Notes under the pieces: model-generated | Told to the model about the DNA's origin: nothing | The model's database searches: none | Seen by the model: the letters and a program-made list of their open reading frames with translations, nothing else | Position numbers and translations under genes: made by a program | Shown: positions 8,565 to 21,239 of the stretch, in pieces | Numbering within the stretch: the first letter of the stretch is position 1 | How the letters are laid out: each line of letters begins with the position of its first letter | Source: Fagopyrum homotropicum | Lineage: Eukaryota > Streptophyta > Magnoliopsida > Caryophyllales > Polygonaceae | Assembly (NCBI GenBank): GCA_033239125.1 | Contig: BSWB01000001.1 | Coordinates: 56,201,501-56,265,500, forward strand | Direction: 5' to 3' | Length of the DNA: 64,000 nt

Positions 8565-9947
8565 TGATAGGTAATGGAATCACTATCATTTAGGGTATTT
8601 TTTAGAGTCTTTTTATTGTATTAGTGTCGGTTTATGCTACTAACTCCTTGGTCCAAAAGAAGAAGATCAAAAGAAGCTAAAGAAGGAGTTATAAGCACTT
8701 AGGAGCGAAGATCGATCACGAAGCAAAGCTTCTATTGCCTCACCGCCCCAGCGGATCCTTGCAGCCGCCCCTGCGGGTGACGCCTTACTTCAGAGCGCTC
8801 CCTGCGCTTTCACCAGCGCCAACCATGAAGCGTGTCACCGCCCCTACGCCACTCCTTGGCGCCTCTACGGTGTCCTCCACTGACGAAACGAAGACCAGCT
8901 CCCCAGCGCCTTTCACTGCGGCACTGCCTACGCCTCAACATGGGAGCTGGAAGGCGAAGAGGTTGTGTCACCGCCCTTGCATTGACATAGGAACGCCCTG
9001 GCGGCTTGGCATCAGAAACGTCAGGAAGGCGAAAGGTCAGACGTTGAAGAGCATTGAAGATCCGCCCCAGCGGAATTGTCTAGCTGCCCCAGCGGCGCTG
9101 AAGAAGATCAACCGATTCTGCCTAAACCGCCCCTGCGGTTCCTGAAGGCCGCCCCTGCGGTTTAAAGCCAGAAGCTTTACTCCGGCTGTTTACACCACCT
9201 TTATGGCATTTAAGGTGGCTATTTTGGGCCGGCCATTTACTCCTATTTAGTGTCTTTTGTAGTATAAATATTCCTTGGTTGATTGCTAGAATCATCCATC
9301 TTATCGTCTAGTTAGTCAACAAATTATCCAATTAGATTGTCTTGCTTCCTTGTAATGAGTTGCTAACTCCCTTGCTACATTGCGTTGGTTTGAAGCTGCA
9401 TTGTTACCTTGGTTGTATGTTCTTTATAATCTAAGTTCTCATTCAGTAATACTTTGTGTTTCCTTGATCTCTATTGTCTAAATTGCATGTTTACTATTGA
9501 TTGAGATTGATCACCTTAGGTTCTAAAGTGCATGTAAACAACTAGGATTAATAGGTTCCGGGTTCGGGTCTTTAATCTAGTAGCAAATTTAAGTAATAAC
9601 GGGTTGTGATTACTTGAGGAAAAGGAACACAAATATAAAGATAATTTTAACGGTTTTAATCTTCTCTTTATATCCCTTTGTCTTTATTTGAAAGCTAACT
9701 TGTTATTTGTTCTTGTAGGTTTAGGGAACTTTAACCTGTTAAGTTGTGTTGATGCCGGTTGGCTCAACACATATATATGATCGAGACGGGAGATTACTTG
9801 AAAACTTGTAAAAGGAACTCACCAAAGTAGCAATTGCATGCTTAGAATCAACCTAGTGTAGATTCATCCATTATTGTCTTACTGGTCGCATTAATCGTTT
9901 TCATAAGTTTTGGTGCATCAATTCAACCAAACCCCCCCCCCCCTTTG
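8565..9947 (+). repeat. 3' LTR of element B, 3'-truncated (copy 1)
   Basis: It starts TGATAGGTAATGG and matches the 5' LTR without F and without the 56-bp duplication. The GC-palindrome cluster is at 8740-9163: arms TCCGC/GCGGA (9061-9074), AACCGC/GCGGTT (9125-9140), CCGC/GCGG (9149-9160). TATAAATA is at 9263-9270. The sequence stops just after the poly-C run, about 170 bp short of the LTR end. Confidence 0.88.
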
Positions 9948-12900
9948 TTGACTTCGTTTAGGGACTCGTGTTTTACTTATTGACTTCTTAGTCATGCCAT
10001 TGATGCATGAAGAAGTCATCTCAGGTATGGATTGGATGCGTAGACACCATGCGGTTTTGGATGTTTGTAGACGGATTGTTATAGTCTCTACCGAGGTTGG
10101 TCAGATTGAGGTCTTCCGGGGTTGGGACCTTGGGAAGACGGGTTCTGTCATCAACGCCGTACGAGCAGCTAGACTGATTGCAAAGGGATGCGATGCCTTC
10201 TGGTGCTACGCCATGAAGAATGGAGAGAGTCCAACTGTGGAGGACATTTTAGAGTTCTGCAAGTTTGCAGATGTGTTTGCTGAGCCGTCGAGCTTGCCAC
10301 CTCAGAGGAGTGTGGACTTTAGTATAGAGTTAGAGCCTGGTACGAGACCCATCTCGAAGGCGCCATACCGGATGGAGCCTGTCGAGATGTTGGAGCTGAA
10401 GAAGCAACTCGATGAGTTGGCTGAGAAGGGCTTCATACGCCCTAGCATTTCACCATGGGGTGCACCTGTCCTCTTCGTGCGGAAAAATGACGGAACTTTG
10501 AGACTATGCATTGATTACAGAGAGCTGAACAAGGTGACCATCAAGAACAGGTATCCATTGCCTCGTATTGATGATCTACTTGATCAGCTTCAGGGAGCTA
10601 CAGTGTTCTCCCAGATTGATTTGTGCTCAAGATATCACCAGCTAAGGGTGATAGAGCACGACGTACACAGGACGGTATTTTGTACCCGTTATGGACACTA
10701 CAAGTTTGTAGTGATTCCATTCAGGCTGACGAATGCCCCAACAGTCTTCATGGAGTTGATGAACAGTATATTCATCGACTTTCTTGATCGGTTTGTGGTG
10801 GTTTTTATTGATGATATTTTGGTATACTCTCGTAGCAGATAGGAGCATGCCGGTCATCGGAGGACGGTTTTGCAGATTTTGAGGGATAGAGAGTTGTATG
10901 CCAAGCTCTCTAAGTGTGAGTTTTGGATGTCTGAGGTTGCTTTTCTTGGACATATCATCTCCGCCGACGGGATTATGGTTGACCAGGGGAAGATTGAGTC
11001 TTTTGCTGCTTGGACGACACCGACGAACGTCAAGGAAGTGCGTAGCTTTCTTGGCCTAGCCGGTTATTACAGACGCTTTGTGGAGGTATTTTTGTGATCG
11101 TCCGTCCCCTGACGAGTCTTCTAAGGAAGACTACCAGATTTGTATGGACCAACTAGTGTGCTCAGAGTTTTGAGGAGATGAAGAGGCGTTTGACTTTTGC
11201 TTTTGTCTTGGCACAGCCAGAGGGTTCTGATGACTTTGTGGTCTACAATTATGCATCCAAGCTAGGCTTGGGATGTGTGTTGATGCAGAGAGGCAGAGTG
11301 ATTGTATATGCGTCTAGACAGTTGAAGACGTATGAAGAGAACTACCCGACTCGTGATCTGGAGTTAGCAGCGGTAGTTCATGCTTTGAAGATTTGGAGAC
11401 ATTACCTGTATGGTGCTACATGTGAGATCTTCACAGACCATAAGAGTCTGAAGTATATTTTCACACAGCGGGAGTTGAATAACCGCCAGCGTCGATGGCT
11501 TGAGTTGATCAAGGACTTTGACCTTGAGATTTTCTATCACCTTGGAAAGGCAAATGTTGTAGCAGATGTCTTGAGCAGGAAGACGCCTCGAGAGAAGGCG
11601 ATTGCCAGGTTGACTCTACAACCTCAGCTTCAGAGAGATCTAGCCTGCCTAGAGATGGACATTCAGTTTCCTGATGAGGATGCCCAATTATATGCTTTAG
11701 AGGTTTTACCTGGTCTATTGGATGAGATCCAACAGAAGCAAGGGACCTGCCCGACCCTGATGAGGATTAGAGAGAGGATGTCTCGTGGAGAGGCACCACA
11801 GTTTTCTGTTGGAGCTGATGGAGTGATGAGGCGACATGATCGCATTTGTGTTCCTGCTGATGCAGAGTTGAGACAAAGGATCTTACATGAGGCTCACTGT
11901 ACACCTTACTCTGTACATCGAGTTACGAGTAAGATGTACCATGATGTGAGACATACATACTGGTGGGGAGGGCTGAAGCCCGATATGGCTAGATTAGTGG
12001 CTCAGTGTGTGACCTGTCAACAGGTCAAGATAGAGCATTGCAGACCTGGAGGTGAGCTCCATCCACTGCCAGTGCCGCAGTGGAAGTGGGAAGACGTCTC
12101 CATGGATTTTGTTACTAGTTTGAGGCCCAATAGGAATTTTGATGCCATTTGGGTTGTTGTTGATAGACTATCAAAGACGGCACGTTTCATTCCTATCAGA
12201 GAGATGTTGCCAGTGAGTAGATTAGCTGAGGAGTACACTAGACAGATAGTGAGACTCCATGGTGTACCGAGGACGATCATCTTTGATCGAGATGAACGAT
12301 TTACCTCGAGGTTTTGGCAGCATATTCAGACTGCTTTGGGGACGAGTCTACACTTCACGACTACGTTTCACCCCCAGACAGATGGTCAGTCTGAGAGGAC
12401 CATCCAGACCTTGGAGGATATGTTGCAAGCTTGTGTGTTGGATAGGGGACAGGGATGGTCTGATTACCTCCCACTTGTAGAGTTCTCATACAACAACAGC
12501 TGGCATGCATCTATTGGGATGGCTCCTTATGAGGCATTGTATGGACGTAGGTGCCGTACAACTTTATACTAGGATGATCCTAGCAGTATCAGTGGGATAG
12601 CGCTAGAGTAGATTCAGGATGATATGGCTCGAGTAGCGCTGATTAGAGAGAGGATGATGGATGCATAGAGTCGCCAGAAGTCATATGCAGACAAGAGGCA
12701 TCGGCCTCTAGAGTTCAGGGTAGGAGCTCATGGCTGGTTGAGAGTATCTCCGACGCATGGCGTCAGACGTTTTGGCATAAAGGGGAAGTTGAGTCCCCGA
12801 TATGTCGGTCCTTTTGAGATACTGGATAGAGTTGGGAGGGCAGCATACAAATTAGCTTTGCCTCCGAGATTAGAGGGTGTTCACCCTGTGTTTCATGTGT

Positions 12901-13166
12901 CTCAACTGAGTGAGTACATACCAGATCCGAGGCACATTGTGAGTTTTGATGATTTGGTGGTGGAGCCAGACCACACCTTTGCTGAGCATCCTATTGCCGT
13001 CCTAGAGAGAGGTGTGAGACGCTTGCGTTCGAAGGACATACCTATGATGAGGATACAGTGGTCTAGACGTGGACCTGAGGAGGCTACATGGGAGACTGAG
13101 GATAGTACCTAGAGGAATTATCCAGAGTTTTATGCCGAGATAGATGCATCTAGGGTCGAGGAGTAG
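9948..13166 (+). pseudogene. pol: Pol of element A (copy 1): protease end, RT, RNase H, integrase, chromodomain-type tail
   Basis: Domains in order: end of protease (MPLMHEEVISGMDWM, 9994 on); reverse transcriptase with DYRELNKVT, QIDLCSRYHQLRV and catalytic FIDDILVYS near 10805; RNase H with DLELAAV and TDHKSL; integrase zinc finger (HCTPYSVH ... CVTCQQ) and catalytic core (VSMDF, FDRDERF, QSERTIQ); C-terminal GIKGKLSPRYVGPFEIL and a chromodomain-like end (EEATWE). Defects: TAG at 10840, a frameshift near 11085-11097, and TAG near 11150, 12570, 12609, 12666 and 13110. The front of protease was lost with the B insertion junction. Most stops read as CAG or TGG turned to TAG. Confidence 0.92.
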
Positions 13167-13290
13167 ATCTTAGTGCTATCTTGGTGAGTATGTGCTTATA
13201 TGCTTACATACTTTGATGTGCTTTTCCATGCTAGCTATGATATGTGTTATGATCTTATTAGATCTTGCTATACTAGCATGATGTATGTTA
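13167..13290 (+). other. Start of 3' UTR of element A
   Basis: Short AT-rich spacer between the pol stop and the hairpin array. No gene seen. Confidence 0.6.
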
Positions 13291-13707
13291 TAGCTGGAGA
13301 TGATTATTCCCTCCATGCTATTTGAGTATGACTTATGTTTATAGCTGGAGATGGTTCTTTCCTCCATGCTATCTGAGTGAGTTGATTAGGATTCAGCTGG
13401 AGATGGTTCTTTCCTCCATGCTACCTTGATGGAAATAGTTTCAGTGGAAATGTGATTCCTCCATGCGATGTACATGCTTGTGGTTTGGCTAGAGACGTAT
13501 TTCCTCTATGCCTGTGTTATGTTGTGGCTAGAGATGTGCTTCCTCTATACCTTGTGTTGTGGTATGGCGAGAGATATGATTCCTCTACGCCTTTGGGTAG
13601 CGTTATGGCCTTGTTTTCTGGAGTTGATGATTCCTCCATGTCGATGCTTGAGGTTATAGATTTGTATAGGTTCTGACTTTTTGAGTGGAGATGTGATACC
13701 TCCGATA
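13291..13707 (+). repeat. Degenerate tandem hairpin array in the 3' UTR of A
   Basis: About nine units spaced 35-60 bp apart, each an inverted repeat around a T-rich loop. Units 1-3 have arms AGCTGGAG/CTCCATGCT (13291, 13342, 13395). Unit 5 has GGCTAGAG/CTCTATGCC (13487-13512). Unit 7 has GGCGAGAG/CTCTACGCC (13566-13591). Units near 13443, 13526, 13618 and 13684 are weaker. Arm changes are paired (GG/CC to AG/CT, A-T to G-C), so the hairpin is kept while its sequence drifts. Possible roles are RNA packaging or 3' processing, but none is shown. Confidence 0.75.
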
Positions 13708-13780
13708 GAGAGAGAGTTATACCTCGGCTTGTGAGTCCGAGAGGGTTTGGGATCTTACAAGTTTTGGGACGAAACTTGTT

Positions 13781-13794
13781 TTAGGGGGGTGAGA
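13781..13794 (+). other. Polypurine tract of element A
   Basis: TTAGGGGGGTGAGA directly before the 3' LTR. It is the primer for plus-strand synthesis in LTR retrotransposons. Confidence 0.8.
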
Positions 13795-15828
<2,034 letters not shown>

Positions 15829-16623
15829 TGCCGATTTACTCATCATCAAGATCACGTCCCCAAACCTAATTGTTTCTTTTGTGACACTTCCACCCAAGAT
15901 CTCAACTTTACTTCACTTGCTTTTCGTAACTTGCTTCCAAATTCCCGGATAGGTAAAGGTGTTGTATATGAGGGGTTAAAGCATGGTCAAGAAGAAGAAG
16001 AGGAGAGAATAAATTGCCTTAGTCATCACAGGAAGAATGTGATAGAACTCATCGTGTGGTGTCAACCTTCAAATCCAACATAATTTGATAAAAAACAAAG
16101 AATTAAACATGCTAAAACTTCAAACAAAGCATTTTGCAACTTAAACATATCATAAAACCTTTCGAGCATATAAAGATTTCAAAACCAATCTGCAAACAGA
16201 ATCATCATCGAGGTCATATCCAGAGAAGAAGCACAAATCGTTTTCGAAAAAACCTTTCAGTTAAAGCCATCTCGGTCGAGGTGTTCTGGCGTCATCCGAG
16301 GTGTTCATTCTCGATCGGCCATGAACGTCTCAGTCGAGGTCATAACATAAAATTTTCAAACCAGTTTTCGACGTTTTTCTCAAACAGAAACATGTATGTA
16401 TGCATGTAATGACAGATAAGCATATAGAGCCAAATAAACAATAATATCCGAAAGAGGCATACAAGCTTTTCACATAAGTCATATAAATGCATCCAAATAC
16501 CCCATACTTAGGACACATTGTCCCAATGGGTCAAATATAAGTCTAAGGAATCAGAAAACTCACCGAATCTAACTGAACTGCATAATAGATAAATAAATAA
16601 ATAAATAAGAAATCCATGAAGCT
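15829..16623 (-). other. 3' UTR of element C (copy 1)
   Basis: No gene. It is homologous on the minus strand to 33585-34395 of D, including the landmark before GACAATGTGTCCTAAGTATG near 16505. CTCGGTCGAG-type palindromes are at 16268-16345. Confidence 0.7.
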
Positions 16624-16981
16624 CTAACCCTCGTAAGCTGGCGGTGGTGGATGTGGAATGTAGGGATGCTGGGACGGGTCGAATGGATAGCCCATAACCT
16701 ACAGATGTTGGATCTCCATCATCTGTCTAATGAAGTACTGGCTCTCCATCATCTGAAGCATTCATCCCTCAATATGTCGGCGCTTATCATCGAAGCGCTG
16801 ATGAATGTCAATTGTCAGGGCTGCGTATGCATCTACCATCTGGTTAGTGAGACCATCAATCCTCTCGTGACGCTCGTGGATCACCGGAATGGAAAACTGA
16901 GAAGCAAAGGAAGGGGAAGACTAGTGTGAACTGCTAGGCTTGTCCCTCAAAGGCCAACTGACGATCAGATCTGTTGCTCAT
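16624..16981 (-). pseudogene. Shortened ATHILA ORF of element C (copy 1), frameshifted
   Basis: On the minus strand it starts MSNRSDRQLA, like the N-terminus of the ATHILA ORF of D (MSSDRQLVMRD). After about 35 codons it jumps to the C-terminal part (HERIDGLTNQMVDAYAALTID, MGYPFDPSQHPYIP). About 1 kb of the D version is missing, yet the frame continues across the gap in copy 2. Here one extra base near 16950 shifts the frame. Stops at TAG and TGA sites follow. It could be a non-functional deletion or a minimal variant. Confidence 0.75.
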
Positions 16982-17415
16982 GTTTCTGGATGAAGCACAC
17001 CTCGGTTTCCCTAAGAACACCTCGGCTGAGACACAGTCGACTGGACCGAGGCAAACTGCTGTTTGAACGCACTCTCTAAATTTGTAAGCTTTTTCCCCCA
17101 AAAAAACTACCAAATGCTTCCTAAGGGGTACTTATATCTTTTTCAACAACAAACAGTGGCAACCAAAGCCAGATCTGCTCAAAATCGACAAAAGAAGGAA
17201 GGAGTTAGGGTTTGGAACGAAATACCCCAGATTTTGTAGATTGAAGCGTTTTCCTTGCTGTTTGATGCTTGGAAACTGAATCTCTTTCTTCCTCCGGTGA
17301 AATCGAGCCAATAAACGTGGAAAACGGGCAAGAATGAAGAAGTTGAGGGTGAAGTGCCGCCGCGGTCGAGATGAGAGTAGAGAAGGAAAAAGTGGAAGAG
17401 TGAGAAACCGTCGCG

Positions 17416-17424
17416 CCTTTTATA
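17416..17424 (-). promoter_or_regulatory. Internal TATA box of element C, upstream of its ATHILA ORF
   Basis: TATAAAAGG on the minus strand, about 22 bases beyond the palindrome cluster 17440-17572 and 435-440 bases before the ATHILA start codon. D has the same arrangement (31719). Copy 2 keeps it at 59722-59730. Confidence 0.6.
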
Positions 17425-17439
17425 CCCCTCGCTGAATTT

Positions 17440-17572
17440 GATTACACCTCGGTCGAGATGGTCCCGAGCAGACCGAGGTGTCAGACTCGATGTCAGACCT
17501 AGTCGCCTCGGTTGACAAAGAACATCTCGGTCGAGGTCCTGTGACAACAGCCGAGATGTGTCTCAGTCAAGG
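17440..17572 (-). promoter_or_regulatory. CTCGGTCGAG palindrome cluster of element C
   Basis: At least five copies or half-copies of the C/D-family palindrome, for example CACCTCGGTCGAG, GACCGAGGTG, GCCTCGGTTGA and CATCTCGGTCGAGGTC. On the minus strand they sit just upstream of the internal TATA box. A further CCGCGGTCGAGATG is near 17361. Confidence 0.6.
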
Positions 17573-17783
17573 TCCATCTTCTCAATTTCTCAAACTTCTG
17601 TCCTTCCAATGTAGCTCTTGAGTTGTAATCCTTCCTTAGAAAGTACTTGGTTCTTGTCTAGAGGACGCAAAAACAAAACGAAACAAAAAAAACTAAGATA
17701 GAAAAGGGAAAAGAAAGCAATACCTTGGGTTGCCTCCCAAGAAGCGCTTGGTTTAAGGTCGCTAGCTTAACCGTACGCCGTCA
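17573..17783 (-). other. Post-pol region of element C
   Basis: Non-coding. It contains the post-integrase hairpin CTTGGG...CCCAAG at 17724-17741, here read on the minus strand. Confidence 0.65.
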
Positions 17784-18307
17784 TCAAACAAGGTATAATG
17801 GTACAATCTCCTCAGCCGGGACTTCCGGTCGGTACTTCTTTAGCCTATGACCGTTGACCTTAAAACTTCAACTAGTTTTGCCCCATATCTCAACTGCACC
17901 TTAGGGAAATATAGTTTTCACAACGTAAGGTCCTGTCCATCTAGATTTCAATTTACCTAGAAAGAAGCGGAGGCGGGAGTAGAAGAGTAGAACAAGATCT
18001 TCTTTGAGGTCCTTAGGAATGATACGCTTGTCATGCCATCTCATCGTTATTTCCTTGTAGATCTTGCATTCTCATAGGCGTTTAAGCGAAACTCCTCCAA
18101 CTCGTTAATGTCTAAAAGTATCTTCTCTCCGGCGTCCTTGATGTCGAAATTCAACCACTTGATTGCCCAATATGCCTTGTGCTCCAGCTCTACGGGTAGA
18201 TGACAAGACTTCCCATATACCTTGTTGTAAGGGGTGGTACCAATGGGAGTCTTGAATGCGGTCCTATAAGCCCAAAGAGCATCGTCCAACTTCATGGACC
18301 AATCCTT
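17784..18307 (-). pseudogene. C-terminal integrase of element C (copy 1), cut by B2
   Basis: On the minus strand it begins right at the B2 insertion: SMKLDDALWAYRTAFKTPIG, then NKVYGKSCHLPVELEHKAYWA and WLNFDIKDAG. This is the end of an Athila-type integrase. One G is missing near 18066 compared with copy 2, so the frame breaks after NAYENA. The remaining homology to D runs on to the stop at 17784-17786. The upstream half is at 27285-27860. Confidence 0.85.
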
Positions 18308-19809
18308 TGATAGGTGATGGAATCACTATCATTCAGGCTAGTTTTTAGAGTCTTTTTATTGCATTTGTGTTAGTTTATGCTACTAACTCCTTGGTCCAGA
18401 AGAAGAAGACTAAAAGAAGCTAATGAAGGAGTTATAAGCACTTAGGAGTGAAGACCATGCACAAAGTAAAGCTTCTGTTGGCTCACCGCCCCTGCAGGTG
18501 ACACCACACTCCGGCACACCGTCTGCACCTTCGCCAGCGCCAGCCATGAAGAGTGTCACCGCCACTGCGCCACTCCTTGGCGCCCCTGCGGTGACTTGCC
18601 CTGAAGAAGCGAAGACCAGCGCCACTGCGCCTTCCCATGTGCCTCTGTCTACGCCTCAACCTGGGAGCTAGAAGATGAAGAGTCAGTGCCACCGCCCCTG
18701 CGTCAACACTGGGACGCCCCGGCGGCTTGGCATCAGAATCGACAGGAAGTTGAACAGTCGGACATTTGAAGAGCATTAAAGATCCGCCCCGCGGAATTGT
18801 CTGGCCGCCCCTGCGGCCATGAAGAAGATCAAGCGTTTTTGCCTACACTGCCCCTGTGGATCTGAAGGCCGCCCCAACGGTTCAACGACAAAAGATTTAC
18901 TCCGGCTGTTTACACCACCTTTATGGCATTAAAGGTGGCTATTTTGGGCCGGCCATTTACTCCTATTTAGTGAAAATTGTAGTATAAATAGTCCTTGATT
19001 GATTGCTAGAATCATCAATCATTATCCACTTAGAATCCAATTTTCTCATCATTTCCATTGTAATGAATTGATAACTCCCTTGCTACATTGGGTTGATTTG
19101 AAGATGCATTGTTAGTTTGGTTGTAAGTTATCTTTAATATAAGTTTTCATTCAGTAATGCTTTGTGTTTCCTTGATCTTTATTGTCTAATTGCATGTTTG
19201 ATTAACGATTAACATTGATCACCTTAGGTTCTAAAGTGCATGCAAAGAACTAGGATGGATAGATTCCGGGTTCGGGTCTTTAATCTAGTAGTAAACTTTA
19301 AGTAATAACGGGTTGTAATTACTTAAAGAAAAGGAACACAAATATAAAGATAAGGTTAACGGTTTTAATCTGTTCATTATATCCCTTAGTCTTTGTTTGA
19401 AAGCTAACTTGTTAATTGTTCTTGTAGGTTTACAGAACACTAACCTGTTAAGTTGTGTTGATGCCGGTTGGCTCAACACATATATATGATCGAGACGGGA
19501 GATTACTTAAAAATTGTAAAAGGAACTCACCAAAGTAGCATTTGCATGCTAAGAATCAACCTAGTGTAGATTCATCCATTATTGTCTCATTTGTTGCGTT
19601 ACTTGTTTTCATAAGTTTTGTGTGCATCAATTCAACCGAAACCCCCCCCCCCCCCTTTGTTACTTGTTCTTATAATCAATAATTAAATTTAATAAAATAC
19701 CTTAACTCTCTTAGGTTCGACCCACACTTAACCACCATACTTGTTTTAGTGCTAAGTCGGGATTATATTTTGGATAGGGTATAGACGACCTAAGAAATAC
19801 CTTTAGTCA
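18308..19809 (+). repeat. 5' LTR of element B2 (copy 1)
   Basis: TGATAGGTGATGG to TTTAGTCA, 1502 bp. GC palindromes lie at 18480-18900, TATAAATA at 18983-18990 and a poly-C tract near 19642-19655. Confidence 0.92.
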
Positions 19810-19814
19810 AATTT

Positions 19815-19832
19815 TGGCCCCGTTGCCGGGGA
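19815..19832 (+). other. Primer binding site of element B2
   Basis: TGGCCCCGTTGCCGGGGA, a tRNA-Asp site with one mismatch at position 5 (C in place of G). The mismatch is also in copy 2 (62117-62134), so it predates the duplication. Confidence 0.85.
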
Positions 19833-19880
19833 GTTTAGTGTTTTTATTGTTATTATTGATTATAGGTTTGAACCATTTTT

Positions 19881-21161
19881 ATGGTTCAAACCCGTGCTAC
19901 TAACTCCGGCTTTGCTTTTTTTGACCCAGAAATTGAGAGGACGCACATCCGGCAACGAAGACAACAACAACTCCACCAAGAAATGGCTGATCGCACTCTT
20001 CGTCAACTCACTCAGCCAACCTTGGCTCAGAACCTTCTTGCGGTTATTATACCGGCATTAGGGGAAGGAATCAATTTCGAGCTCAAGCCGCGTCTCATTC
20101 ACTTGCTTCCATCTTTCCATGGATTAAATGGTGAGGACCCCATCAAGCACCTTGGAAAGTTTCATACCGTGTGTATGAGCATGAAGTCGGCCAACATCAC
20201 CGAAGAACAAATCAAGATGAGGGCATTCGGTTTCACACTCAAAGATGTAGCGGACGATTGGTATTACCACCTTCCATCCGGGAGCATCGACACTTGGGAG
20301 AATCTCCACAAGGCGTTTTTGGAGAAATACTTCTTAGCCAAGAAGGCCAATATCTTGAAGAAAGCTATAAGCAACATCGAGCAAGAGGCGGATGAAACTC
20401 TTTATGAGTACTTCGAAAGATTCGCACGCCTCCGATCCAGCTGTCCTTTCCACGGATATTCGACTCAAGATCTAGTTTTGTACTTGTACAATGGCTTGCT
20501 AGACAATGAAAGGAGGATCGTCAATGCGGCTTGCGGGGGTAATATTCTTAACTCTACTCCTGACCTTGCTTTGGAAAAGATACAGGAACTAGCGGAAGGG
20601 ACCCGGAACTTTGGAAGGACTCCTTCCAAGAGAGGTGTTCATGCTGTGAATTCCGGGAAGAGTGAGATCTCCACGGAGCTTGCAGAATTGAAGGAGATGG
20701 AGAAGAGACTAACACTTATGGGAACACCACAGCAGCTCAAAGCTTGTGGAGTGTGTGTTGACCCATATCATCCAACGGACATGTGTACCCAAGTCCAGGA
20801 TGATGATGTTGAGGTGAACGCAATGGGTTATGGAAAACCACAGCAGCAAAGGCCTAGGAACGATTCCTATGCGCAGAATTTCATGCCAAATTGGCGTGAC
20901 CAACAGAATTTCCGTTGGAGGGATCAACAAAACCAACAACAGCAGCCCCGTCAAGATAAGTATCAATCAACTGAAGATATGTTATAGGTTTTGACTAAAC
21001 ACTTTGCTACTCAAGTCCAAACAACAGAATCCAGCATCAAGAACCTTGAAAAACAGGTTGGGCAAATGGCAGAAGCCATAACAAGGATCGAAGCCCGATC
21101 CTCCATTGGATTGCCTTCACAAACGGTTATAAACCCCAACGAGGCCCAACCAGAAAGATAG
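19881..21161 (+). pseudogene. gag: Gag of element B2 (copy 1), one stop near the C-terminus
   Basis: Starts MVQTRATNSGFAFFD. The frame is open for 368 codons, then TAG at 20985 (B has CAA here), then open to the final TAG at 21159-21161. The capsid domain is well kept (PSFHGLNGEDPIKHLG, WYYHLPSGSI, ANILKKAISNIEQEADETLYEYFERF). The CCHC knuckle is CGVCVDPYHPTDMC, followed by a Gln/Arg-rich stretch. It is one of the best preserved frames in the window. Right after its stop comes the post-pol hairpin, so pol is absent at the same place as in B. Confidence 0.9.
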
Positions 21162-21202
21162 AGTCCTTACGTCGAGCCAACGACATAAAACAAAGGTGCT
21201 AC

Positions 21203-21218
21203 TCGGGAGGCAACCCGA
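21203..21218 (+). other. Conserved post-pol hairpin in B2
   Basis: Stem TCGGG/CCCGA, loop AGGCAA, the same as in B and paired-changed relative to D (TTGGG/CCCAA). Confidence 0.65.
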
Positions 21219-21239
21219 AGGAATAAGAAGAGGAGTTTC

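Larger units (their letters stand above)
1082..9947 (+). mobile_element. Element B copy 1: pol-less Athila-type retrotransposon
   Basis: The LTRs begin TGATAGGT; the complete 5' LTR ends GGTCA. Internal order is tRNA-Asp primer site, gag, a GC-palindrome region, ATHILA ORF, 3' UTR and polypurine tract. Protease, reverse transcriptase, RNase H and integrase are absent. It is inserted in the protease of element A (left flank ACTAG, 1077-1081). The right end is damaged: the 3' LTR stops after its poly-C tract and A resumes late in its protease, so a deletion removed about 170-200 bp of LTR plus A sequence and the right target duplication. The related B2 has the same plan, so the missing pol looks like a family trait. 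Confidence 0.88.

Noticed and set aside
8735..9145. Open frames rich in Pro/Ala/Thr over the LTR palindromes (also 24142-24495 and 51111-51521)
   Set aside because: They follow the GC palindromes, occur in the U3 of LTRs and have no conserved protein pattern between B and B2.
13452..13676. Short Cys/Leu-rich open frames over the 3' UTR hairpins of A
   Set aside because: They arise from the tandem hairpin units and overlap in two frames without other support.
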